Of a DNA stretch of 26,772 nucleotides, positions 1-7,636 are shown piece by piece. Source of the DNA: PNAI01 sp964575715 (lineage in GTDB: Bacteria; Pseudomonadota; Alphaproteobacteria; Rhizobiales; Xanthobacteraceae); contig CAZNSG010000070.1 in assembly GCA_964575715.1 (NCBI GenBank), positions 1 to 26,772 on the forward strand, read 5' to 3'. Numbering within the stretch: position 1 is the stretch's first letter; every line of letters begins with the position of its first letter. The translations under genes and the position numbers were made by a program. The notes beneath the pieces were generated by a model. It ran no database searches. It worked only from the letters and a program-made list of their open reading frames with translations, and was not told the origin of the DNA.

Positions 1-77
1 CCCGCGGCGAAATCCCCATAGCGCCCGCGGCAACCTCTGCCCGTAACCGACCGCGATTTCGTGCCTTGGCGCTTTTC

Positions 78-203
78 GGACGCCGGTCGTCGGAGCGCGT
101 GGATGGCGCCGTCATGCCGGCATCCGAAAACCTGCACAATGGACGCCGGTCGTCGGAGCGCGTGGATGGCGCCGTCATGCCGGCATCCGAAAACCTGCAC
201 AAT
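78..203. repeat. Perfect 63-bp tandem duplication (two copies)
   Basis: Bases 78-140 and 141-203 are identical copies that begin GGACGCCGGT and end GCACAAT. The unit is 63 bp, a multiple of three, so one frame stays open across both copies, but nothing else suggests that it is translated. A recent slippage or duplication event is the simplest explanation. Confidence 0.9.
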
Positions 204-327
204 AGGAGACATCCGCATTGATGACGTAAGAGCAAACAATCGCTCGGCTGCAGCGGTAGTGCCGAGCTTAGGCGGATATATGAAACTGAGATGCTTACTA
301 ATTTTTAACTAAATTGCAACCGCAAGT

Positions 328-349
328 TAATATTGTTCGATCAATATTA
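328..349. promoter_or_regulatory. Inverted repeat, possible operator of the HD-GYP gene
   Basis: TAATATTG at 328-335 and CAATATTA at 342-349 form perfect 8-bp arms around a 6-base spacer, 64 bases before the start codon at 413. The AT-rich dyad is a plausible binding site for a dimeric regulator. No known motif was matched, so the role is inferred from symmetry and position only. Confidence 0.35.
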
Positions 350-412
350 TTTCCGCGATTGCATCACGCATGATTGATAATTGAACGCAACATTTTCGGA
401 GGGAGGTTGAAG

Positions 413-1477
413 ATGAATCAACTTTCCATATTCTGTGATTCACCCGCATTTTCTGAAGATATCCGTAGCCAGTTGGCAGAGATCTTTGAAATACGTTTTC
501 ATCGCTTCGACAACATTCAGGATGCCGACCCTGAGCAATATATAATCGTTGACATCAACCTAAAAGAAATCACGCGCCTCCTCGATTTGAAAGATTGGTT
601 AAAACGCAAGCCGAAAGACGGCAAGGCGATTTTTGTCACCGACAAAGCCTCTCACCTTGAATCCGTCCGAGCAAATGCAATTGGTGCGACTGAGATTGTG
701 CATCGTCCAATCGACGGGAAAATGCTTTTGGCGAAATTTTTGGGCGATTTCGCCTCTTTGGCTGGCAGTTCGCCGGATTTCCCAACTGAAAAGTCTGAAG
801 GAGTCTCGGCAGCGTATGATACTTTGCAAAACATTTTCTCTTCAGCCTGTCTTGGCGGCACGCTAAATCCCACAGCAATCAATACAGCCAGCCAACCGAT
901 CATTCGCCACATCGAGACGGAAGGTCTGGCATCCTGGATTGACACCGTTCGCAAACATCATAGCCAAACCTATCAGCATTCTCTCTTGGTAACGGGGACA
1001 GCTGTGTCGTTCGGTTTGCAGCTTGGTCTTTCCAAGACCGACCGAGAGCGGCTGTCGTTTGCTGGTATGCTTCACGATATCGGCAAGGCGAGAATTCCGC
1101 TCGCCATTCTGGAAAAGCCCGGCCCCCTCGATAACGATGAGATGGCAGTCATGCGGCAACATCCGCAACTCGGACTGGATGCGCTTGGATCAGTGTCGGA
1201 GATTCATAAAGAAATGGCGGATATGGTGGTCCACCACCATGAATTTCTCGATGGATCAGGATATCCCCACGGACTTCATGCGAGTGAAATATCTGACCTT
1301 GTTCGCATGATGACAATTTCGGATGTGTTTGCGGCGCTCATCGAACGGCGCTCATACAAACGTCCATTATCGAGCGAGGCCGCGTACAAGATCTTGCTCA
1401 ATATGGGTCCCAAACTTGATAATGACCTTGTTCGTGAATTTCGTTTTGCCTCGAATCTGCATTTCGGCAAGGACTGA
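413..1477 (+). CDS. HD-GYP domain protein with degenerate receiver domain (putative c-di-GMP phosphodiesterase)
   Basis: Protein of 354 residues, probably cytoplasmic, predicted to hydrolyse cyclic di-GMP. Residues 1-115 resemble a response-regulator receiver fold but keep only a lone Asp (D47 in IIVDINL) and lack the usual acidic pair, so phosphorylation is doubtful. Residues about 175-350 form the HD-GYP domain: HDIGK at 221-225, a His at 250, the HHHE run at 274-277 and DGSGYP at 280-285, which includes the GYP signature. The tail SDVFAAL followed by RRSYKRPLS is typical of the family. I chose ATG 413 because a strong ribosome site (GGAGGGAGG, about 398-406) lies just before it; an in-frame TTG at 374 lies upstream of that site. 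The gene converges on the CheY-like gene at 1565-1963, which may belong to the same signalling circuit. Confidence 0.9.
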   Translation: MNQLSIFCDSPAFSEDIRSQLAEIFEIRFHRFDNIQDADPEQYIIVDINLKEITRLLDLKDWLKRKPKDGKAIFVTDKASHLESVRANAIGATEIVHRPIDGKMLLAKFLGDFASLAGSSPDFPTEKSEGVSAAYDTLQNIFSSACLGGTLNPTAINTASQPIIRHIETEGLASWIDTVRKHHSQTYQHSLLVTGTAVSFGLQLGLSKTDRERLSFAGMLHDIGKARIPLAILEKPGPLDNDEMAVMRQHPQLGLDALGSVSEIHKEMADMVVHHHEFLDGSGYPHGLHASEISDLVRMMTISDVFAALIERRSYKRPLSSEAAYKILLNMGPKLDNDLVREFRFASNLHFGKD

Positions 1478-1564
1478 GACTAATGTAGCTGCAATGACCT
1501 GGAAACCTCTCAACACTGACCGAACCCCAGTGCTGCGCTCTTAAATTGTTTGGTTTCTACGTCG

Positions 1565-1963
1565 TTACGTATTCAACACATGCAGATCGGCTCTCATCAC
1601 AGTTTCTAGGGTGGCGCGCAGTTTGTCCAGACCAGTCGGCTTGAGAATGTAACCCCTTGCTCCCGCAGTTCGAGCTCTTAATACTACATCCTTCTCCGCA
1701 TGAGATGTGGCGACAATAATGCGGGCGTCGGGATAGGATGCCATGATTTTTTCTGTTGCTTCAATTCCATCCATATTCGGCATCGTGATATCCATGATCA
1801 CTACATCTGGATTACATGTTTTATAAGCGCTTACGGCCTCCGCGCCTGTGCTCGCAGTTTTCACGACCTTGTATCCCAGGCTTGTCAGCATAGTACTGAG
1901 CACACGTCTGACGACCGAAGAATCGTCAACGATCATTATGTTTAGACCAATGAGACCTTCCAT
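1565..1963 (-). CDS. Single-domain CheY-like response regulator
   Basis: Protein of 132 residues made of one receiver domain and no output domain, so it probably acts by protein-protein contact. The phosphorylation site is complete: acidic pair D13-D14 (IMIVDDS), phospho-acceptor D58 (VVIMDITMP), T86 (IIVATS) and K108 (YILKPTG). The start is supported by an AGGG ribosome site about eight bases before the ATG. The gene is tail to tail with the HD-GYP gene, 87 bases apart. A stand-alone receiver could be a phosphate sink or could control motility or a c-di-GMP enzyme, but no kinase or chemotaxis gene is present to decide. The family call is firm; the partner is unknown. Confidence 0.92.
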   Translation of the reverse strand: MEGLIGLNIMIVDDSSVVRRVLSTMLTSLGYKVVKTASTGAEAVSAYKTCNPDVVIMDITMPNMDGIEATEKIMASYPDARIIVATSHAEKDVVLRARTAGARGYILKPTGLDKLRATLETVMRADLHVLNT

Positions 1964-2571
1964 TGGTGAACCCTAATGTCCAACGGGTCCTCGTGGAGTC
2001 ACCCCGAAGCGCGCTGGTGTGAATGAATGATCGCCTCTACTAAACATGCAACTCTAAGTTAAATTGGTTAAGAATTTATTTGGGACAGAGCTCTCTGCCA
2101 CTTGCAGAAGTAGCCTCGGGATTAGGACATCAAGAGGTATTCGCGCACGTGTGGGCGTGAACGCATAAAGATGCAGTTGGACGGCTCGCCAGAGTCCGCT
2201 TCGGGTCATTCACGACTGAAACGGGTCGCCTGCAAGTCGAGCTACTTCCGCTTTACCCCGAAAGCGACGGCCTGCCATCAAGATTCCCTCTGTCGCAAAG
2301 TGCCAATCACGACACTTTGTAGGACCGGTTAGTAATCGGTGATGCAGATCCTAAGTCTGCGATCAATCCGGGAATTTTCGGTGAACTTTCGCTCAATTCG
2401 AATGCGGAGGTTCTCGGAATTAATTGATGGGTGCGCTACATTGCGTCCATAGATCGGATGGCTTGTCAGGCAGTTGTTAGACCAGAACAAGGTATAAACT
2501 TTGCAGCGTCAGATCCCTCGCGACTAGCCCCTGACAGCGACTGCAGGCCGATCATAACGAGATTTTCCTAT
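1964..2571. other. Long non-coding stretch between the CheY-like gene and the ABC operon
   Basis: No supported gene in about 600 bases. The first 120 bases are AT-rich and should hold the leftward promoter of the CheY-like gene. A small hairpin lies at 2296-2319 (CAAAGTG and CACTTTG arms, 10-base loop). Bases about 2190-2270 contain repeated phrases such as TCCGCTT and GGGTC that loosely resemble the inner ends of the inverted-repeat element at 20242-24577, and may be a decayed intergenic repeat. That resemblance is by eye only. Confidence 0.5.
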
Positions 2572-3354
2572 TTAGACGGCCGCCAACTCTATCGCCGCGT
2601 GCTCACTTTCCTCGCGGATGAGTGCGAGCACCTCGCGGCGCAGCGCGTTGAACTCCGGCGACGTTGTCACCTCGATGGCGCGCGGCCGGGGAATCCCTAC
2701 ATCGATGCTCTTCTTGATCCGGCCAGGCCGAGCGGTCATGACGCAGACGCGATCGGCGAGCAGCAGCGCTTCCTCAATGTCGTGCGTGATGAAGAGCACC
2801 GTTTGATGGTGCCGTTCCCAGACCTGGAGCAGCAGCTCCTGCATCGACATGCGGGTTTGCGCGTCGAGGCTGCCGAACGGCTCGTCCATCAGCAGCACCT
2901 GCGGCTGCATGATGAGCACACGCGCGATCCCGACGCGCTGGCGCATGCCGCCGGAGAGCTCCGCCGGATAGCTGGCCTCGAAACCGCGCAGCCCCATCTG
3001 CTCGAGGATTTGCGCCGCACGGCGCCGGTAATCGGCGACCGGTTGCCGTTGCGTCTTGGGGCCGAACACCACGTTTTCCATGACCGAGAGCCACGGAAAG
3101 AGCGCCGGCTCCTGGAACACGACACCGCGGCGCGGCGATGGGTCGACAATCTCTTCGCCATCCACTCTCACCGCACCGCGGGTCGGACGGTCGAACCCGG
3201 CGACCATATTAAGCAGGGTCGACTTGCCGCATCCGGAGGGGCCCAGGATCGCGACAAATTCCCGCTCGGCGACGCTGAGGTTGATGTCCTCAATCGCGAG
3301 CACGCGGCGCTCGCCTTTCGCGAACTCCTTCCAGACGTCTTCGAGCTCGATCAT
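2572..3354 (-). CDS. NitT/TauT-family ABC transporter ATP-binding protein
   Basis: Protein of 260 residues that powers import by a nitrate/sulfonate/taurine-type ABC transporter at the inner membrane. All nucleotide-binding motifs are present: Walker A GPSGCGKST (38-46), Q-loop VFQEPALFPW, signature LSGGMRQR, Walker B VLLMDEPFGSLD and switch His in THDIEEA. PALFPW after the Q-loop is common in the SsuB/TauB group. The start at 3354 (MIELEDVW) forms an ATGA overlap with the permease stop, which signals translational coupling; a longer frame reading back to 3495 would lie inside the permease gene and is rejected. This is the last gene of a leftward operon with the permease, binding protein and maleate-isomerase-like gene. 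The substrate cannot be read from the ATPase. Confidence 0.93.
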   Translation of the reverse strand: MIELEDVWKEFAKGERRVLAIEDINLSVAEREFVAILGPSGCGKSTLLNMVAGFDRPTRGAVRVDGEEIVDPSPRRGVVFQEPALFPWLSVMENVVFGPKTQRQPVADYRRRAAQILEQMGLRGFEASYPAELSGGMRQRVGIARVLIMQPQVLLMDEPFGSLDAQTRMSMQELLLQVWERHHQTVLFITHDIEEALLLADRVCVMTARPGRIKKSIDVGIPRPRAIEVTTSPEFNALRREVLALIREESEHAAIELAAV

Positions 3355-4148
3355 GCGTGCGCCTCGAGCGTGCGCCAGCGCAGCATAAAGCGCCCGCTCC
3401 AGACGATGATCCGATCGGAGAGGAATCCGAGCAGCCCGACCGAGAACATCGTCGCGACGCAAATGTCCATCCGGCCGACGTAGTAGGCGTCCCATAGCAC
3501 GTAGCCCAGGCCGGACTTCACGGCGATCATCTCGGCGACGATCACCGCCGTCCAGGCGACGCCGATGCCCAGCCGCAGGCCGGTGAAGATCGACGGCAGC
3601 GCCGACGGAAAAACGACCTTGGCGAGCACGGTGATCGGGCCGGCGCCGAGCATGCGCGCGGCGCGAAGCAGCAACAGATTGGTGTCGCGCACCCCGTGCG
3701 TGGTGTTCACCACGATCGGATAGAATGCGCCGAGGCCGATAAGAAACAGCGCGCTGGCGTCATAGATGCCGAACACCGCGATGGCGAACGGCAGCCACGC
3801 CGTGATCGGAACCGGGCGCAGAAGCTGGACCGTCGGATCGATCAGGCGCGCCGCGAGCCGGCTCCAGCCGATCATCAGCCCAAGCGGAATCGCCACCACC
3901 GCGGCAAGCCCGAACCCCTGCAGCACGCGCCGCGTCGAATACGTAACGTTGTCAAGCCAGGTGCCGGCGTAAGGCGAGAGCATCGCCTTGCTGCTGCCGA
4001 AGATCCAGGTGTACCAGGAGCGCACAACCTGTTCCGGGGACGGGATGATGCCTTCCACCACCCAGCGCTGATCCACCGCAAAGTGCCACAGCGCCAACAG
4101 CAGGAGCGGCAGGACGACAAACCAGGGCGCTGGCAGCCGCAGATTCAT
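3351..4148 (-). CDS. NitT/TauT-family ABC transporter permease
   Basis: Integral inner-membrane protein of 265 residues with several hydrophobic helices, the first right at the N-terminus (FVVLPLLLLALWHFAV). The cytoplasmic EAA-type loop that contacts the ATPase is visible as AARMLGAGPITVL, followed by FPSALPSIFTGLRLG, the usual pattern for this family. I prefer ATG 4148 (MNLRLPAPW), which has a GGGA ribosome site. The longer start at 4175 falls inside the terminal arm of a palindromic repeat (4171-4306) and would add nine codons of repeat-derived sequence. The 3' end overlaps the ATPase gene by four bases. It pairs with the binding protein at 4340-5353, separated from it by the repeat. Confidence 0.9.
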   Translation of the reverse strand: MNLRLPAPWFVVLPLLLLALWHFAVDQRWVVEGIIPSPEQVVRSWYTWIFGSSKAMLSPYAGTWLDNVTYSTRRVLQGFGLAAVVAIPLGLMIGWSRLAARLIDPTVQLLRPVPITAWLPFAIAVFGIYDASALFLIGLGAFYPIVVNTTHGVRDTNLLLLRAARMLGAGPITVLAKVVFPSALPSIFTGLRLGIGVAWTAVIVAEMIAVKSGLGYVLWDAYYVGRMDICVATMFSVGLLGFLSDRIIVWSGRFMLRWRTLEAHA

Positions 4149-4170
4149 ACCGATCCCGGTTGGTTGGCTC

Positions 4171-4306
4171 GTCATTCCGGGGCGCGCCCATAAGCGCGTT
4201 CACGTGCGTCTTCGACGCGCTATGGGCGCGAATCCGGAATCCAGATGCATTTGCTGAGCTCGTAGCTGGATTCCGGGTCCCGCGCTTCGCGCGGTCCCGG
4301 AATGAC
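4171..4306. repeat. Composite palindromic intergenic repeat inside the ABC operon
   Basis: GTCATTCCGG at the left end (4172-4180 plus 4171) is mirrored by CCGGAATGAC at 4297-4306. Inside are a second inverted pair (CCGGAATCCAG 4234-4244, CTGGATTCCGG 4266-4276), a near-palindrome built on GCGCGCCCATA and TATGGGCGCG (4184-4230), and a tight CCGCGC/GCGCGG hairpin (4280-4294). Such elements are scattered between genes in Bradyrhizobium-like genomes. Lying between binding protein and permease, it could fold in the mRNA and set the ratio of the two products. Confidence 0.8.
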
Positions 4307-4339
4307 TGCGTACTCATCAATCGGACTACGTATCACCTC

Positions 4340-5353
4340 TTACCGATTCATGCCGAGCTGATCCGGCGACTTGCCGGTGGCCTTGGCCAGAAAATCGTAG
4401 TCGTAGTGCCCGCCGATCTCGCCCGACACGTCGCGCGTGATGACGCCGTTGTCCGACAGGAACTTCGTGATGCGCTTGATCGATTCGAGCGGCAGCATCG
4501 GATCGAGCTGCGTCGTGCGGATCGACTCGGCCGCCACGTTCTCGGGGAGCCCGGCCTTTTCGGCGTAGATCCGCGCCCAGCGCGCGCTGTCCTTGCGCGC
4601 GATTTCGAGCACGTCGAGGTAGGAGACCACCAGGCGCTGCACCGCGTCGCGGTTCTTCTCCATGAAGGGCCGGTTCACCGCCAGCACTGAGATCAGGCCG
4701 CCGACCGTCTTTGAGCGATTGTGGTCAAGCGTCGGGTAGGCGCCAAAACCGTCGATAATCGCCTGTGCGCAGAACGGCTGCCACACCACGGCCATGTCGA
4801 TTTCCTTGCCTTGCAGGGCCCTGAGGTAATTGGCGCCGCCGCCGACGATATTGACGATCTTCAGCTTGTTGTACTCAAGCGCGTTTTCCTGGACCGAGGC
4901 GGCGAACTTCAGCCACGAGATCGAGCCGGCGCCCACGCCGATGCGCTTGTCGGCGACGCCGTTCCAGTCCTTGATGTCCTCGCCCTTGCGCACGACCAGG
5001 CAGTCGTTGCCCGATCCGACGCCCGCCACGCCGACCAGCGTCTTGGCGCCCTGGCCGACGGCAAGCGAGATATCCTGCGGTCCGAACGCGGTCAGGTGGA
5101 TGTCTCCCGAGACGAGCGCGGTGCGCGCGTCCGCGAACCGCTGAAACATCACGGTTTCGATCTGGATGTTGTACTTGGCCGCCTGCTCGGGCAGCAACCA
5201 GAGCGGTGACAGCGCGGGCACGTTAAGCATGCCCTGCTTGATCTTGAGCGGCTGTGGCAACGGCTTGCGCAGATCGGCTGCTTGTCCGAACGCGCTGCCG
5301 GCGGCAAGCGTCGTTGCACAAATTGCCAGCATGAGACTGCGTATTGCGTTCAT
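4340..5353 (-). CDS. ABC transporter substrate-binding protein, NMT1/SsuA-like
   Basis: Protein of 337 residues, exported to the periplasm, where it should capture the substrate for the adjacent permease. Residues 1-24 form a signal peptide (positive start, hydrophobic core, AFGQA cleavage region). The mature part is a type 2 periplasmic-binding fold of the NMT1/SsuA/TauA group, with the typical phrases RTALVSGDIHLTAFG and YLRALQGKEIDMAVVW. An AGAGGGG ribosome site precedes the ATG. It lies 87 bases downstream of the maleate-isomerase-like gene and 191 bases upstream of the permease, most of that gap being the palindromic repeat. The ligand is unknown. The linked amidase, CoA-transferase and FAD hydroxylase point to an organic acid or amide rather than a sulfonate, which is inference from context. 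Confidence 0.9.
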   Translation of the reverse strand: MNAIRSLMLAICATTLAAGSAFGQAADLRKPLPQPLKIKQGMLNVPALSPLWLLPEQAAKYNIQIETVMFQRFADARTALVSGDIHLTAFGPQDISLAVGQGAKTLVGVAGVGSGNDCLVVRKGEDIKDWNGVADKRIGVGAGSISWLKFAASVQENALEYNKLKIVNIVGGGANYLRALQGKEIDMAVVWQPFCAQAIIDGFGAYPTLDHNRSKTVGGLISVLAVNRPFMEKNRDAVQRLVVSYLDVLEIARKDSARWARIYAEKAGLPENVAAESIRTTQLDPMLPLESIKRITKFLSDNGVITRDVSGEIGGHYDYDFLAKATGKSPDQLGMNR

Positions 5354-5440
5354 TGTGAGCCCCTCTGATGTTCGTGCACCTGGATATTTTCAGCACTGGA
5401 TTATGATAGTCGCAGAATCCGCCCGCTGAATCAAGACGCG

Positions 5441-6184
5441 TTAAAACTCCTCGAGAATTCGTCCATGGCCAACGACGCGATCCTCGACACCGCACTGCCG
5501 AATAGCATGCCAATAGGACACCACGTTGACGGCTAACACTGGTTTGCCGAGCCAGCGCTCGGCCTCCGCGGCAACACCAGCAGACGGTAACGCGGTGCCC
5601 AAGGCTAAAAGAGCTTCGACGTCGCTGCCGTCCAACTCGCGGAGTGCACCGCGAATATCCTGCAGCGGAACTTGCGCGATCGCTCGGGGCGTTGGGCATT
5701 TCAGTCCGTTGTGCCGGACCACATCGAAGCCGGCCTCTACGAAATAGGCGCGCACCATTTCATCGCCGCGCGGCTGATGCGGCGTCAAGATGGCGATCTT
5801 TCGCGCTCCAAACCTCTTCAATGCCGCTATCGAAGCCGTGGAGCCCATTGTGACGCCGACGTTCGCGCGCTGCGCCAGTTCGGACTGCAATTTGTCGGCC
5901 TGTGCGACACCGCCCCAAAAACTCTCCAACGCAATGCCAAAGATGAGATGATCGAGACCCGCTGTCATGATCTGGTCGATGGCGGTTCCAAGGCCATCGC
6001 GCATCATCTGCATATGTTCGAAGAACGCCTCCTCGGTATTCAGCGGACGTTCTTTGATCGTCACGCGGCCGGTATGGCAGGTGACGCCCGGCACTTTCTG
6101 CGCGTCGGTTTCTGGCTGAACGGTCGTATTGGTTGACGGCACAACCACACCGATACGCTTGCGATAGCCAAGGGTGTCAGGCAT
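5441..6184 (-). CDS. Maleate isomerase / arylmalonate decarboxylase family protein lacking both catalytic cysteines
   Basis: Protein of 247 residues of the Asp/Glu racemase superfamily, nearest the maleate cis-trans isomerase group (N-terminal KRIGVVVPSTNTTVQPE; later MGSTASIAAL). Known enzymes use one or two cysteines: two in maleate isomerase, one in arylmalonate decarboxylase. Aligned by eye, the first site reads GIALESF with Ile84 at the Cys/Gly position, and the second reads LGTALPS with Gly196 where Cys is expected. The only cysteines (36, 163, 231) lie elsewhere. So the fold is clear but the classical chemistry is unlikely; it may bind a dicarboxylate or use another mechanism. Start 6184 has a GGAG site eight bases upstream. 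It is the first gene of the leftward ABC operon and is divergent from the amidase across 132 bases. Confidence 0.82.
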   Translation of the reverse strand: MPDTLGYRKRIGVVVPSTNTTVQPETDAQKVPGVTCHTGRVTIKERPLNTEEAFFEHMQMMRDGLGTAIDQIMTAGLDHLIFGIALESFWGGVAQADKLQSELAQRANVGVTMGSTASIAALKRFGARKIAILTPHQPRGDEMVRAYFVEAGFDVVRHNGLKCPTPRAIAQVPLQDIRGALRELDGSDVEALLALGTALPSAGVAAEAERWLGKPVLAVNVVSYWHAIRQCGVEDRVVGHGRILEEF

Positions 6185-6316
6185 GAGGCAAACTCCAAGA
6201 AGCTGGCGGCTCAACCTAGCCAGCGGAGCCATGTGCATCAAGCGCCCGGCATCGCTTGCTGCGTATGTACACTTTTGGTGACTAGAAGTCGTTGCGATCC
6301 GAGGCAACCCGACGCG

Positions 6317-7636
6317 ATGGACCGTATTAGCGATTGGAGCGAACTCAATCCGGAAGCGAAGCGCTTACGGCAAAACACCGCGCGTACGCACGCCGGCGCT
6401 CTCAGTCAGATCACCAACGCATTCGTCGAGATAGCGGCGCCCGCGCCGCTCGCTGCCGCTGGTTCACTGAACGGTCTGCCATATGCCGCCAAGGACATAT
6501 TTCGGACGAGCGCCAGAGAACCCGGCTGCGGATTTGGCGCAGGTTTCGCCTCCGGTATCGAAGGCTTCAGCGATCACCTCCAACGCCTTGCCGCCGCCGG
6601 CGCGGATCTGATCGGCTTCGCCAGCATGACCGAACTGGCCTACGAACCGTCGGGCTTCAATGCAACGCTCGGTCGCGTGCGCAATCCATGGAATTTTGAC
6701 TTCATTTCTGGCGGATCCTCGTCCGGATCGGCAGCCGGAGTGGCGGGCGGTGCGGTCGTCGCGGCACTGGGATCCGATACTGGCGGGTCGCTGCGGATTC
6801 CCGCTCACGCCTGCGGCGTAACCGCCTGGAAGCCGACGCACGGTTTGGTTTCAGCGAGCGGCGTGATGCCGCTGGCCCCGACGCTTGATGCCGTGGGAGC
6901 GCTCGCGCGCAGCGCCAAAGATCTCTTGCTGCTTGCGCCGTTCATTGGATCTCCGAGCGCGACTCAACCTGCGCGCCGTGCCGTCGTGCTCGTCGACGTC
7001 GTGGCGGAGTGCGAACCGGTAATCCAGCGCTGTCTCGCCGATGCTGTGGAGGCGATTAAAGCCGCCGGCGTGGCAATCGAACGGCGTTCGGCACTGCCCA
7101 TGTTGCAGGAGATCGACCGCCATGCGCTCATCGTTATGCAAGGCGAAAGTGCCCGCCAGCATCGCTCCCTCCTCGAGGGTGATACATTATCTCCCGTCCT
7201 GCGCCAGCGGTTGGCGAAGGGTTTGGACATCAGCGACGAGACACTTGCGGCAAGCGTCGCTGCACGTGATCGTCTGGTGCGGCACTTTGAGGAGCAGGTG
7301 TTGGCCGGTAGTGACATCGTCGTTCTGCCGGTCATGCCGATTGCAACTCCGACCGCGGACCGTTGCGATCCCGCGTCGGATCGCTTCTCCGCCCGTACGC
7401 TCTACGCGTTGAGCCGATGGACGCGCTTCGTCAACATGCTAGGGTTCCCGGCCGTGGCTATGCCGGCCGGCTTCGATAGCAATGCCATGCCGATCGGTGT
7501 TCAGGTTGTCGGCCGCGCAAGGACCGATCTTGCTCTATTGGAGCTGGTACAGCGCGTGCAGACGATCACAAGTTGGCATGCGCGGGTGCCACACGCCGTT
7601 GCCCATCTCTTCCCCGAAGCGGAGCCTTCCTCATGA
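6317..7636 (+). CDS. Amidase-signature family amidohydrolase
   Basis: Protein of 439 residues expected to hydrolyse a C-N amide bond in the cytoplasm. The Ser-cisSer-Lys triad is intact: K59 (PYAAKD), cis-Ser S134 in GGSSSGSA, and nucleophile S158 in GSDTGGSLR. The spacings of 75 and 24 residues match those of well-studied amidases such as FAAH. Start 6317 (MDRISDW) has a GAGG site upstream; the frame is open back to 6233, but those codons look non-native. The gene leads a rightward operon and its stop overlaps the CoA-transferase start as ATGA. The substrate is not predictable from the sequence; the neighbours suggest an amide formed during breakdown of a nitrogen-containing acid. It could also act on ureas or biurets, as others in the family do. 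Confidence 0.92.
   Translation: MDRISDWSELNPEAKRLRQNTARTHAGALSQITNAFVEIAAPAPLAAAGSLNGLPYAAKDIFRTSAREPGCGFGAGFASGIEGFSDHLQRLAAAGADLIGFASMTELAYEPSGFNATLGRVRNPWNFDFISGGSSSGSAAGVAGGAVVAALGSDTGGSLRIPAHACGVTAWKPTHGLVSASGVMPLAPTLDAVGALARSAKDLLLLAPFIGSPSATQPARRAVVLVDVVAECEPVIQRCLADAVEAIKAAGVAIERRSALPMLQEIDRHALIVMQGESARQHRSLLEGDTLSPVLRQRLAKGLDISDETLAASVAARDRLVRHFEEQVLAGSDIVVLPVMPIATPTADRCDPASDRFSARTLYALSRWTRFVNMLGFPAVAMPAGFDSNAMPIGVQVVGRARTDLALLELVQRVQTITSWHARVPHAVAHLFPEAEPSS

Larger units (their letters stand above)
1..412. other. Non-coding leader upstream of the HD-GYP gene
   Basis: I see no convincing gene here. An 83-codon open frame at 61-312 is built mostly from a tandem DNA duplication and has no recognisable domain. 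The stretch holds that duplication (78-203), an AT-rich segment at about 295-360, and an 8-bp-armed inverted repeat (328-349), all upstream of the gene that starts at 413. Confidence 0.55.

Noticed and set aside
61..312. 83-codon open frame over the 63-bp duplication
   Set aside because: It has a GTG start without a clear ribosome site, and its content is mainly the duplicated DNA with no domain.
2431..3483. 350-codon plus-strand open frame across the ABC ATPase gene
   Set aside because: It is antisense to a gene with complete ABC motifs and has no recognisable domain; long shadow frames are common in GC-rich DNA.
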